Of a stretch of DNA of 33,226 bases, positions 15,343 to 22,417 are shown in pieces. This DNA is from Fluviicola sp. (GTDB taxonomy: Bacteria > Bacteroidota > Bacteroidia > Flavobacteriales_D > Crocinitomicaceae). The DNA lies in the NCBI GenBank assembly GCA_031260455.1, contig JAIRJW010000004.1, positions 1-33,226 of the forward strand, read 5' to 3'. Under the pieces are notes generated by a model. The model had not been told where the DNA came from. It saw only the letters and a list, made by a program, of their open reading frames with translations, and did no database searches. A program made the position numbers and the translations under genes. How positions within the stretch are numbered: the first letter of the stretch is position 1; each line of letters opens with the position of its first letter.

Positions 15343-16641
15343 ATGTATCGGGCAGATGACCAAACAGGAATGTTTCCTGATCCTTTATTCAAATCATATA
15401 ACGTGGAAAGCATCAAACTCGGGTTAAAAGAAAATTGGAAGCAATTTACCCTGCTGGTACTGGTGAACATGATGGTTGGCGGAATGGTCGGACTGGAAAG
15501 GACTGTTGTGCCATTAATCGGAACAGAAACATTCCACATAGGTTCTGATATCGTTCTGTTTTCTTTCATCATTGCATTCGGAGTAGTCAAAGCCTTTACA
15601 AATCTCGTTTCGGGAGTTCTGGCGGATAAGCACACGCGCAGAAAAGTACTGATCTGGGGTTGGCTTGCAGGGCTACCTGTACCTTTTATGCTGGCCTGGG
15701 GACCAGATTGGAACTGGATTCTACTTGCCAACATCCTTCTCGGTATAAGCCAGGGCTTGGCCTGGTCTATGACCGTCAATATGAAAATAGACCTGGTAGG
15801 GCCTGAAAAACGCGGCTTTGCTATGGGCTTAAACGAAGCAGCCGGGTATGGAGGTGTAGGCCTCACCGCTTTACTGACCGGCTACCTCGCATCACATTAC
15901 GGATTGAGGCCGCAGCCCTTCTACATTGGTATCATTTACACTTTCGTTGGCCTCCTGCTCTCCATATTTGTGATAAAAGACACCCGCAAGCATGCCCAAC
16001 TGGAAGCCCGGCAAGTCAAAACAACCCTTTCCGGTGAAAAAGCCCATAAACCAAACTTGCTTTGGGTTTTCAGGGAAACCTCTCTCCGAAACAGGAACTT
16101 GTTTTCCGTTTCACAAGCTGGTTTAATCAATAATCTCAATGACGGAATGTCCTGGGGAGTGTTCCCCTTACTCTTTCTGTCCCTGGGTGTGGGCCTGGAG
16201 GGTGTGAGCTGGATCAAAGCTGTTTATCCAATCGTATGGGGCACAGGGCAAATCATCACCGGACCTCTGACAGACAAATTAGGGCGCAAACCTCTGATTG
16301 TATGGGGAATGTTTGTACAAGTTGCAGGCCATATCCTGATCGGTCTGCAATTGTTCAATCCTCTCACTTCCGGTCTGTTGGGTTCGATTCTTCTGGGCCT
16401 GGGGACTGCAATGGTTTATCCTGCCCTGCTAGCCGCAGTCAGCGACGCAGCACATCCTGTGTGGAGAGCATCATCCCTGGGTGTTTACCGGTTCTGGAGA
16501 GACATGGGTTATGCCATTGGGGCATTGATGGCCAGCATTGTCGGCAGCTATTTCGGATTGATGTGGGCTGTTCATCTTGCGGGAATGGTTACCCTGGTAT
16601 CAGGGATAGTTGTTTGGGTAAGAATGAAGGAAACAAGGTAA
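15343..16641 (+). CDS. MFS transporter
   Basis: A 432-aa inner-membrane major facilitator with about 12 predicted spans. The loop 2-3 signature is GVLADKHTRRKVLIW in the N-terminal half and the matching GPLTDKLGRKPLIVWG in the C-terminal half, the usual duplicated MFS pattern. NEAAGYGGVGLTALLTG lies in the TM5 region. A hydrophilic N-terminal stretch of about 30 residues precedes TM1, a little longer than usual, but the promoter position fixes the start. The substrate is not evident. It is monocistronic, lying between the efflux operon and the redox module. Confidence 0.88.
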   Translation: MYRADDQTGMFPDPLFKSYNVESIKLGLKENWKQFTLLVLVNMMVGGMVGLERTVVPLIGTETFHIGSDIVLFSFIIAFGVVKAFTNLVSGVLADKHTRRKVLIWGWLAGLPVPFMLAWGPDWNWILLANILLGISQGLAWSMTVNMKIDLVGPEKRGFAMGLNEAAGYGGVGLTALLTGYLASHYGLRPQPFYIGIIYTFVGLLLSIFVIKDTRKHAQLEARQVKTTLSGEKAHKPNLLWVFRETSLRNRNLFSVSQAGLINNLNDGMSWGVFPLLFLSLGVGLEGVSWIKAVYPIVWGTGQIITGPLTDKLGRKPLIVWGMFVQVAGHILIGLQLFNPLTSGLLGSILLGLGTAMVYPALLAAVSDAAHPVWRASSLGVYRFWRDMGYAIGALMASIVGSYFGLMWAVHLAGMVTLVSGIVVWVRMKETR

Positions 16642-16702
16642 TGAGGTCAGTACGAGTCTCTTTGTTTCACCTGGGTTATCAGTTGTTCGTCGAAATGAAC
16701 TG

Positions 16703-16716
16703 AGCCGGATCCGGCT
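16703..16716. repeat. Perfect 14-bp palindrome AGCCGGATCCGGCT
   Basis: A GC-rich perfect palindrome 61 bp after the MFS stop, in an otherwise AT-rich spacer. It has no spacer between arms and no following T-run, so it is not a typical terminator; it may be a protein-binding site or chance. Confidence 0.4.
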
Positions 16717-16849
16717 TGCTGTGGGCTTGGAATATCAAATATAATGGAGATTCATGGATTTTTGACTATATTCGTGATAGCTGATGCATCTGGCATTTGT
16801 GATTTTTACCAAATATAATTTATTCACTAATAATACCCTAATTATTCCT

Positions 16850-16993
16850 ATGGCAAGTAAATACATTGAGGTAATTTTTGAAGAATACCTTAAACAGAGC
16901 AAAACTAACTACGCACTTCTGATAAATGGAGTTTGTGGACGGGAAAACATTTTTCTTAAAAATCAAGTTGGCTGTTGCAGGCAATGGCAATAA
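16850..16993 (+). pseudogene. N-terminal remnant of a KAP-like P-loop NTPase
   Basis: The 47-codon frame begins MASKYIEVIFEEYLKQSKTN and continues YALLINGVCGRENIFLKNQV. The YALLING...FLKNQ context is the N-terminus of KAP-family P-loop ATPases, where the Walker A normally reads like INGxWGSGKTxF. Here the loop reads CGRENI, consistent with small deletions that destroyed it. Just after this the sequence changes to the 14-bp border string at 16973-16986 and stops at 16991-16993. The rest of the gene, which should be over 1 kb, is absent. KAP ATPases are often found in defence or mobile islands. Assignment rests on one short motif. Confidence 0.45.
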
Positions 16994-17007
16994 GACCCCG
17001 CAAATAA

Positions 17008-17243
17008 ACAAAACAATATGAAGCAAAATCAGATATTATTTCTAAAAAAGAAGATGAAAGATTGTTGAATTTACTGAAAAAGAAAAAGGAACTGACGGGA
17101 AATAAAATTTTAAACATGACGCATGAACAATTAGCCAGCGAATTGGAAACTGCCCGTGTCGTGTGGTGGTTTCGCGGTTGCTGAAACAATTGGAAGGAAA
17201 CGGAACGGTGAAATCGGGGAGAAATAAAATTATCCTTGTGTAA
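17008..17243 (+). pseudogene. C-terminal remnant of a Crp/Fnr-family regulator, frameshifted
   Basis: The frame from 17008 gives SKKEDERLLNLLKKKKELTG and then NMTHEQLASELETAR, the dimerisation end and first HTH helix of a Crp/Fnr regulator. The recognition helix continues in another frame as VVSRLLKQLEGNGTVKSGRN and ends KIILV at the TAA 17241-17243. The extra bases GTCGTGTG around 17157-17164, where a single codon is expected, cause the shift. The cyclic-nucleotide/effector-binding domain is missing completely. The fragment directly precedes the OsmC-rhodanese-thioredoxin genes, as such regulators often do in Bacteroidetes, so it is probably the former local regulator. Confidence 0.75.
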
Positions 17244-17267
17244 TAAAAGTAGCGGTACGCGCCAAAA

Positions 17268-17275
17268 TAACTTTG
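17268..17275 (+). promoter_or_regulatory. -7 box TAACTTTG for the redox module
   Basis: An exact TAnnTTTG box lies 28 nt before the ATG of the OsmC-like gene and just after the stop of the Crp/Fnr remnant. The nearest upstream TTG (17236-17238) is 29 nt away, longer than usual, so activation by a regulator may have been needed. Confidence 0.45.
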
Positions 17276-17303
17276 CAACTTTGTGCCTAATAAAATCAAG
17301 ATT

Positions 17304-17741
17304 ATGTCTCAAGTACATTATTATGAAGTAAATGTTCAGTGGAACGAAGGACGAAAAGGAACACTCTCGTCTCCAGTGTTAAACAAAACGATTGAATGTG
17401 CCACGCCCCCCGAATTTCCGAACGGAATGCCGGACATTTGGTCGCCGGAACATTTGTATGCAGCAGCTATCAACAGTTGCTACATGGCTACGTTTCTGGC
17501 GGTAGCTGAAAATTTCAATTTGCCATTTCGTGATTTTTCCTGTAAAACGATTTGCAAACTGGAAATTATAGAGGGAAAGTATCAGATTACCGAAGCAGAA
17601 ATTAAACCAGCCGTAACTTTACAAAATCCCGAAACAGACAGAGATAAAGCCATAAAAGTTTTAGAAAAATCCAAAGCAGCTTGTTTGGTAACCAATTCTA
17701 TGAAAACGGCAGTCAATCTTCATATAAATTTTAATCACTAA
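17304..17741 (+). CDS. OsmC-like peroxiredoxin-type protein
   Basis: A 145-aa cytoplasmic protein of the OsmC/Ohr family. The two conserved cysteines are Cys59 in AAINSCYMATFL and Cys127 in KAACLVTNSM, the peroxidatic and resolving positions for reduction of organic hydroperoxides or persulfides. The segment SPEHLYAAAINSC is the family signature. The ATG at 17304 gives MSQVHYYEVNVQW and was preferred to the in-frame GTG at 17283, which overlaps promoter-like sequence. It is the first gene of a module with rhodanese, DUF6132 and thioredoxin, which suggests a role in sulfane-sulfur or thiol stress. Confidence 0.87.
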   Translation: MSQVHYYEVNVQWNEGRKGTLSSPVLNKTIECATPPEFPNGMPDIWSPEHLYAAAINSCYMATFLAVAENFNLPFRDFSCKTICKLEIIEGKYQITEAEIKPAVTLQNPETDRDKAIKVLEKSKAACLVTNSMKTAVNLHINFNH

Positions 17742-17759
17742 TAAAAACAAACAATTACC

Positions 17760-18074
17760 ATGTTTAAAATATTTAAAAATATGTTTTCACAAGACAACAA
17801 CAGTTTAAAAGAAGCCATAAAAGGCGGAGCGTTTTTAGTAGATGTTCGAACACCGTCTGAGTTTGCCGGAGGAAGTGTAAAAGGCGCGGTGAACATCCCG
17901 TTGAACACATTATCCAATCAATTGGCAAAATTTAAAAACAAGAAAAGTATCGTTGTTTTTTGTCTGAGCGGAGGTCGTAGCAGTCAGGCAAAAAGCATTT
18001 TGGAACAAAACGGTTTTCAAAATGTCATCAATGGCGGAGGTTGGAGAAATGTAAATCAAGTGGTGAACGAATAA
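17760..18074 (+). CDS. Rhodanese-like domain protein
   Basis: A 104-aa single-domain rhodanese. The N-terminal signature LVDVRTPSEFAGGSVKGAVN (residues 27-46) and the active-site loop FCLSGGRS with catalytic Cys68 are intact, so transfer of sulfane sulfur through a cysteine persulfide is expected. There is no signal peptide, so it is cytoplasmic. It lies 18 nt after the OsmC-like gene and 10 nt before the DUF6132 gene. The preceding NMFSQDNNSLKEAIKGG segment is typical of short Bacteroidetes rhodaneses. Confidence 0.9.
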   Translation: MFKIFKNMFSQDNNSLKEAIKGGAFLVDVRTPSEFAGGSVKGAVNIPLNTLSNQLAKFKNKKSIVVFCLSGGRSSQAKSILEQNGFQNVINGGGWRNVNQVVNE

Positions 18075-18084
18075 AACAAAAGCT

Positions 18085-18309
18085 ATGAAAAAGTTCGTTA
18101 AAAAACAGTTACTTGCAATCATTGGAATAACCGCAGGTGCGGTGGCAGGTTTTCTTTACTGGAAATTTGCAGGGTGCAGTTCAGGCAGTTGCCCTATCAC
18201 CTCAAAACCGCTCAACAGCACACTTTACGGGGCAGTAACAGGCGGATTTTTATTTTCAATGTTTCAGAAAAACAAAAAAGAAAAACATGACGTTTCAGGA
18301 AATAATTAA
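18085..18309 (+). CDS. DUF6132 family small membrane protein
   Basis: A 74-aa protein with two hydrophobic segments (about residues 8-29 and 46-61) linked by KFAGCSSGSCPITSKPLNST. The CSSGSCPITS signature with two cysteines is typical of DUF6132 proteins, which in Bacteroidetes sit beside rhodanese and thioredoxin genes. A redox or thiol-relay role at the membrane is suggested by the CxxxxC pair and neighbours but is not established. Its 3' end overlaps the thioredoxin gene by 23 nt in another frame, which implies translational coupling. Confidence 0.82.
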   Translation: MKKFVKKQLLAIIGITAGAVAGFLYWKFAGCSSGSCPITSKPLNSTLYGAVTGGFLFSMFQKNKKEKHDVSGNN

Positions 18310-18583
18310 TCAGGATAAGCCTGTGTTGGTGGACTTTTTCGCCACGTGGTGCGGTCCGTGCAAAACAATGTCTCCCATTTTGGAAGATGTGAAAAATCGT
18401 GTGGGTGAAGATGCCAGCATCATCAAAATGGATGTGGACAAAAATCCACGGGCAGCAGCAGCATACCAAGTACGGGGCGTACCTACGCTTATTTTGTTTA
18501 AAAACGGCAAAATGCTTTGGCGGCAATCGGGTGTTGTTGCCGCCAATGACTTAGAAAGGGTGATTAAAGCACAAATAAAGTAA
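18287..18583 (+). CDS. trxA: Thioredoxin
   Basis: A 98-aa cytoplasmic thioredoxin with the complete fold: active site ATWCGPCK (residues 19-26) and the cis-proline segment GVPTLILFKNG. The start lies within the last codons of the DUF6132 gene, so the two are translated as a coupled pair. Its place at the end of the OsmC-rhodanese-DUF6132 module suggests it reduces persulfides or disulfides formed by these proteins. It is slightly shorter than housekeeping thioredoxins (about 105 aa), so it is probably a dedicated copy; the symbol denotes the family only. Confidence 0.9.
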   Translation: MTFQEIINQDKPVLVDFFATWCGPCKTMSPILEDVKNRVGEDASIIKMDVDKNPRAAAAYQVRGVPTLILFKNGKMLWRQSGVVAANDLERVIKAQIK

Positions 18584-18669
18584 AAGCAACAGGCTTTTTT
18601 GCCTTTAATATCCCGTATTTCTAACGACCTTATATTTCTTGCGCATTGAAAACCGAAAAAAGTTAAACT

Positions 18670-18812
18670 ATGGAACCGAAAAATTCAAAACAATTCACAG
18701 CTATACACAGAGTATTGCATTGGCAATTGCGATATCAATGATTATTTTATTCATCACAGGTTTTCTTCGGATAAAATAGATGGGAAGATCTCCCGTTACA
18801 AATGCCATATAA
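18670..18812 (+). pseudogene. N-terminal remnant of a cytochrome b561-type gene
   Basis: The frame from ATG 18670 gives MEPKNSKQFTAIHRVLHW, the typical N-terminus of a b561/cytochrome b membrane domain with its haem-binding His, then runs to a stop. Shifting frame at about 18723, the reading continues AIAISMIILFITGFLRIK, the rest of the first membrane span, where a TAG (18777-18779) stands in place of the usual Trp codon, followed by MGRS. Only about 45 of an expected 170-plus residues remain. It lies 86 bp after the thioredoxin gene, so it may once have been part of the same redox cluster. Confidence 0.7.
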
Positions 18813-18821
18813 GTAGCCTAT

Positions 18822-18855
18822 AAAACAAAAAGCCAATCCTAATTGGATTGGCTTT
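18822..18855 (-). terminator. Terminator of the tRNA cluster
   Basis: On the minus strand AAAGCCAATCC, a 5-nt loop and GGATTGGCTTT form an 11-bp perfect stem, followed by TTGTTTTA. It lies 6 nt after the end of tRNA-Arg. Confidence 0.82.
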
Positions 18856-18861
18856 ACTCTG

Positions 18862-18935
18862 TGATCCCATTTGGATTCGAACCAAAGACCTACTGCTTAG
18901 AAGGCAGTTGCTCTATCCAGCTGAGCTATGGGACC
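18862..18935 (-). tRNA. tRNA-Arg (anticodon TCT)
   Basis: A 74-nt cloverleaf on the minus strand. The acceptor arms are GGTCCCA and TGGGATC plus discriminator A. The anticodon arm ACTGC-CTTCTAA-GCAGT gives anticodon TCT, which decodes AGA. The T arm contains GGTTCGAATCC. CCA is not encoded. Confidence 0.95.
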
Positions 18936-18992
18936 GTTTCAAAGACGGCTTCGGACTAACGCAAAACATCAGTGCAAAAACTTGTTCTAAAT

Positions 18993-19018
18993 AAAAAAGG
19001 GAATGATTCCTCATCCCC
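18993..19018 (-). terminator. Terminator between tRNA-Pro and tRNA-Arg
   Basis: On the minus strand GGGGATGA, loop GGAA, TCATTCCC form an 8-bp stem (one G-U pair) followed by six T. It lies just after tRNA-Pro, so tRNA-Pro and tRNA-Arg may be separate or only partly read-through units. Confidence 0.72.
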
Positions 19019-19031
19019 CTTTCTTTTATTG

Positions 19032-19106
19032 TCGGGGCGGCAGGATTCGAACCTGCGACCTCCTGGTCCCAAACCAGGCGCGATGACCGGACTACGCTAC
19101 GCCCCG
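19032..19106 (-). tRNA. tRNA-Pro (anticodon TGG)
   Basis: A 75-nt cloverleaf on the minus strand. Acceptor arms CGGGGCG and CGCCCCG plus discriminator A; the anticodon arm CCTGG-TTTGGGA-CCAGG gives anticodon TGG, reading CCN codons; T arm AGGTTCGAATCCT. CCA is not encoded. Confidence 0.95.
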
Positions 19107-19218
19107 AACTAGGCTTTTTATTTCAAATTACTTCAATCGTTTTCGAAGTGTTAAATCTGTTTTGCGGGTGCAAAGATACTCTCTTTTTCCACTTATGCAA
19201 CTCTTTTTTTTCAAAAAG

Positions 19219-19305
<87 letters not shown>

Positions 19306-19422
19306 AAATGCCCAAAGAACGTGGGCGCAAAAATAACAAATGAACTGTTCTCTCAAAGCATTTTCAGGAAAAAAAATAAAAAAAATTCCTTTTTTAGTTT
19401 CTTTCCAATCATGCTTCATGCA

Positions 19423-20739
19423 TTAATCCCTAAAAATCAACTCTTTTAATTGCTCCCGTTGCTCTTTCAAATTTTGAAGAATGGTGCTTCTTCTACGTGC
19501 AAACCGCCCGAAACGCTGCTTGGAATTCAAATGTGACATGTAACGCATGTAATAATGAGCAAAGGTTCCGAACAACGGAAGGGAGACCAGGTACACCAAT
19601 GTTTCAAACCAGGAAAAGTGAAAACAAAAATGAGTAATTAATCCGAATCCCAGGTAATTTAACGGATACAACACCAATCCGAATAAAATAGCCAAAGGAG
19701 CATGGTATTCTGCATCTTTACTGATTTTCGGAACAATCCACCCGATAAACCCGTAAGGAATCACATGATGAATAAAACCAATGACAAAAAAAGGTATGGT
19801 TCCGATCACGAATAGCCAGCTTTGGATAAATTGTCTCAAAAACAAACCCGGACGGTATGGCCGGTCCAGGAAATCAGGCTTGATACCCAAAAATTGCAAA
19901 GAAGCGAATACTTTCCCTGTTTCCGTATGAATTTCATCTACTTTCCACGGAGCTGTCAGGCTGTATTCCTCCAAACGGTTTTGTACCGACTTCATGAAAT
20001 CCATTTCATCCGCAACATCTGTACGTTTCGTATATTTAGTCACAAACAAGCAACGTAACCGTTCTACCAGATCTTCACGCGTGGAATCTTCCATATTGAC
20101 AAACACACGCGACAATTCTACCCGAAACCGTTCCGTGAGCAGTTTTGCCGCATTTCCCTGGTTGATTTCGTATTCTTTCCACAGATCATTCAATTCGATT
20201 GGTTTTCCTACATGAACCAGAACCTTCCCGCGATAGGAATTCGCCGAAATATAGTTCAAACCAACTGGTATGACTTTTACCCCCAGTTTTCCCTTGTTTC
20301 TTTTTTCTACTTCCAACGCAATGCGAGCCGTTCCGGTTTTGATTTCACGCAATTTTCGCTCCAGGAAGCTTGTCCCTTCCGGAAAAACCACCAGAATTTC
20401 TCCTCTTTCCAATAATTCATAGCAGGCCTGGAAAGAGTCTTTGTTATTGACACCAGTTACTGCTCCGTCCGACTTCCGGTTGATGGGGATCATTCCCAAA
20501 GCTCCCAGCAGTTTGCGTTTGAGCGGAGAATTAAAAAATGTTGCCTTGGCCATAAAATGAACTTCTCTCCGATTGACAAATCCCACCATCCAGGCATCCA
20601 TCAGTGTGTTCGGGTGGTTGGCAATAATAATCAAAGGTCCTTCTTCCTTATCCAGGATCTGCCGATTGACAACCTGTATTTCCTTGTAGTAATGACGGAT
20701 TCCAAATGAAATAATTCCCTTTAAAATGCGATATAACAT
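19423..20739 (-). CDS. PlsC-like phospholipid acyltransferase with C-terminal membrane domain
   Basis: A 438-aa protein with an N-terminal glycerolipid acyltransferase domain (about residues 15-200). The catalytic block is NHPNTLMD with His42 and Asp48; the spacing is HX5D rather than the usual HX4D, which I recall as normal for this LPLAT subgroup in Bacteroidetes. The substrate motif FPEGTS is at 118-123, and VIPVGLNY follows. Residues about 305-395 contain three or four membrane spans, and the C-terminus is basic and helical. It probably acylates lysophosphatidic acid or a related phospholipid precursor at the inner membrane. It is a single gene, with a TAAATTCG box (20754-20761, minus) upstream. 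Confidence 0.85.
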   Translation of the reverse strand: MLYRILKGIISFGIRHYYKEIQVVNRQILDKEEGPLIIIANHPNTLMDAWMVGFVNRREVHFMAKATFFNSPLKRKLLGALGMIPINRKSDGAVTGVNNKDSFQACYELLERGEILVVFPEGTSFLERKLREIKTGTARIALEVEKRNKGKLGVKVIPVGLNYISANSYRGKVLVHVGKPIELNDLWKEYEINQGNAAKLLTERFRVELSRVFVNMEDSTREDLVERLRCLFVTKYTKRTDVADEMDFMKSVQNRLEEYSLTAPWKVDEIHTETGKVFASLQFLGIKPDFLDRPYRPGLFLRQFIQSWLFVIGTIPFFVIGFIHHVIPYGFIGWIVPKISKDAEYHAPLAILFGLVLYPLNYLGFGLITHFCFHFSWFETLVYLVSLPLFGTFAHYYMRYMSHLNSKQRFGRFARRRSTILQNLKEQREQLKELIFRD

Positions 20740-20838
20740 ACTTTGATTTTAAACGAATTTAGCAGTTTCCGGTAAATTAAACAGGAAGTTATGAAAGTTC
20801 GTTAGAATGGGATTATGGAAAAATCAGAACTATTTCCC

Positions 20839-20856
20839 ATTCGTAATATTGCGAAT
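20839..20856. repeat. Near-palindrome ATTCGTAATATTGCGAAT
   Basis: An 18-bp imperfect palindrome (16 of 18 positions symmetric) sharing the core CGTAATATTGCG with the two 24-bp repeats at 20981 and 21133. It could be a binding site or a member of a small dispersed palindromic repeat family. Confidence 0.5.
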
Positions 20857-20980
20857 CAGCAAAATGAAAAACTGTTCAATATGGGTTGCTTATGTGCAAG
20901 ACTTGCCAGGATACACTTAGTTTAAAGATTACCCATCCTAATGTAAGAATTTACTCAGCAGTTTCCCAAATAAACTTAAG

Positions 20981-21004
20981 GACGTAATATTGCGGAATTA
21001 CGAA
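20981..21004 (+). repeat. 24-bp repeat, copy 1
   Basis: Identical to 21133-21156 over 24 bp, beginning GACGTAATATTGCGG and ending AATTACGAA. It contains the inverted arms CGTAAT and ATTACG around ATTGCGGA, so it could form a small hairpin. Both copies are preceded by AAATAAAC a few bases upstream. Confidence 0.7.
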
Positions 21005-21132
21005 CTAACAAATCTCCATCTTGCCCCCATCAGTAATTTCACAGATATGCACTTAATCAAAGATTCCAACACCAAGTTGTCTGATCGAAAAATAAAAAAA
21101 TAATTCTTCTATGGCTTTCAAAATAAACCAAT

Positions 21133-21156
21133 GACGTAATATTGCGGAATTACGAA
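21133..21156 (+). repeat. 24-bp repeat, copy 2, abutting the pabB promoter
   Basis: Second exact copy of the repeat at 20981. Its last bases overlap the left arm of the 10-bp inverted repeat at 21150-21184 and end one base before the -33 TTG, so binding here would affect the pabB-tilS promoter. Confidence 0.7.
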
Positions 21157-21189
21157 TTGATGAAAAAGCAAATGCAATTCGTAAATTTG
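21150..21189 (+). promoter_or_regulatory. pabB-tilS promoter with overlapping 10-bp inverted repeat
   Basis: TTG at 21157-21159 and TAAATTTG at 21182-21189 are 22 nt apart, a full Bacteroidetes -33/-7 promoter. TTACGAATTG (21150-21159) and CAATTCGTAA (21175-21184) form a perfect 10-bp inverted repeat whose arms overlap both promoter boxes. This resembles an operator or, in DNA, a cruciform-capable site. The predicted leader before ATG 21230 is about 35 nt. Confidence 0.65.
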
Positions 21190-21229
21190 TATCAATATCT
21201 TTCATCATTGAATTCTATCCCTTCCCCCC

Positions 21230-22417
21230 ATGCTTGAACGCGCCATTTTCAGAAATTCAGAAGACTCGTTCCTGATCGGAATCGGGTGTGAAGCTGCATT
21301 TCATCAGGAGTCATCCCGGCAATGGAATGAGCTGGATGCATTTATTGAACAACACAAAAACAGAACTTTATTCACAATCATCAATTACCAGCTAGGTTCG
21401 GATATCCTGAACGTATCACATAAGCCGAATGTATTGCCATTACTGCAAATTTGGGTTCCAAAAAGTACTTACCTACTTCAGAACGACCGATATTTCTTCC
21501 TGGAAGGAAAAGATTCACATGCGCATTTTGAAGCAGCGAGACAGCTATTTCAAACAGATACTCAGCTTCCCGAAAACATTCAGTGGAAGGCAAAGACCGA
21601 TCATGAAACATATCTTCAACGGGTAAACAAACTCAAAGAACACATTCAGTTTGGCGACATTTACGAAATTAATTTCTGTCAGCTCTTCGAAGCCAGTGGA
21701 ATTGAACTGGAAAATATGCAGCCTTTCTTCCAGACACTCTGGAAGAATAATCCGACACCTTTTACCGCACTGGCGGAAACAGAAAATTGGATGCTGGCTT
21801 CAGCAAGTCCGGAGCGTTTTATCCGGAAGGTTGGGAATCAGCTCATTTCACAACCAATTAAAGGAACTGCCCCAAGAGGAAAAACAATAACCGAAGAACG
21901 GGAGTTGATCCGAAACCTGGAAATAAACCCGAAAGAACGGGCTGAAAACATCATGATCGTAGACCTGGTGCGAAATGATCTGTCGCAAATTGCAACCAAA
22001 GGAAGTGTCCGGGTTGACGAACTCTGTGCCGTTTACACCTTCCCAACCGTTCACCAGCTCATCTCAACCATCTCTTGCGAACTAAAAAAAAACATCCGTT
22101 TTTCAGACATTCTGAAGGCAGTTTTTCCCATGGGATCCATGACCGGGGCTCCGAAAAAAGCAGCTGTCGAATTATCCGAATACTATGAAGGATTTTCCCG
22201 TGAATTTTACTCAGGCTCCTTCGGCGTAATTTATCCCAACGGGGATTTCGACCTGAATGTTCTCATCCGGACTATCGTTTATAACCCGCAGCTAAAGCAG
22301 CTTTCATGCGGCGTTGGCGGAGCCATTACCATTCTTTCCGACGCAGAAGCCGAATACGAAGAATGCCGGACCAAAGTAGGTAAAATCTTAGCACTTTTCG
22401 GAACATGTCAGTGGTAG
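21230..22417 (+). CDS. pabB: Aminodeoxychorismate synthase component I-like (chorismate-binding enzyme)
   Basis: A 395-aa chorismate-utilising enzyme. The catalytic domain spans about residues 120-390. GDIYEINFCQ (142-151), SASPERF (191-197), PIKGTAPRG with Lys211 (209-217), RAENIMIVDLVRNDLS (237-252), GSMTGAPK (302-309) and DAEAEYEE (371-378) are conserved. The PIKGT lysine is characteristic of PabB-type 4-amino-4-deoxychorismate synthases as opposed to anthranilate synthases, so a role in folate synthesis is likely. The N-terminal lobe is short, giving a protein smaller than E. coli PabB (453 aa) but normal for Bacteroidetes. It overlaps tilS by 13 nt. Confidence 0.88.
   Translation: MLERAIFRNSEDSFLIGIGCEAAFHQESSRQWNELDAFIEQHKNRTLFTIINYQLGSDILNVSHKPNVLPLLQIWVPKSTYLLQNDRYFFLEGKDSHAHFEAARQLFQTDTQLPENIQWKAKTDHETYLQRVNKLKEHIQFGDIYEINFCQLFEASGIELENMQPFFQTLWKNNPTPFTALAETENWMLASASPERFIRKVGNQLISQPIKGTAPRGKTITEERELIRNLEINPKERAENIMIVDLVRNDLSQIATKGSVRVDELCAVYTFPTVHQLISTISCELKKNIRFSDILKAVFPMGSMTGAPKKAAVELSEYYEGFSREFYSGSFGVIYPNGDFDLNVLIRTIVYNPQLKQLSCGVGGAITILSDAEAEYEECRTKVGKILALFGTCQW

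Larger units (their letters stand above)
20740..21229. other. Repeat-rich 490-bp intergenic region
   Basis: This region between divergent plsC-like and pabB-like genes has no coding potential that I can see. It holds two copies of a 24-bp repeat (20981-21004 and 21133-21156), a related near-palindrome (20839-20856), and around them a weaker duplication (CACTTAG..AAAGATT at 20914 against CACTTAATCAAAGATT at 21050). The right end is the pabB promoter. The repeat copies are 152 bp apart. Confidence 0.55.

Noticed and set aside
16784..16993. 69-codon frame starting at an ATG at 16784 as a real small gene
   Set aside because: The part before 16850 has no homology features, and the rest is better explained as the N-terminal fragment of a KAP-like NTPase with a damaged Walker A.
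19326..19422. A/T-rich hairpin AGGAA...TTCCT downstream of the plsC-like gene as a terminator
   Set aside because: A 5-bp stem around a long poly-A/T loop is too weak; no standard terminator could be supported here.
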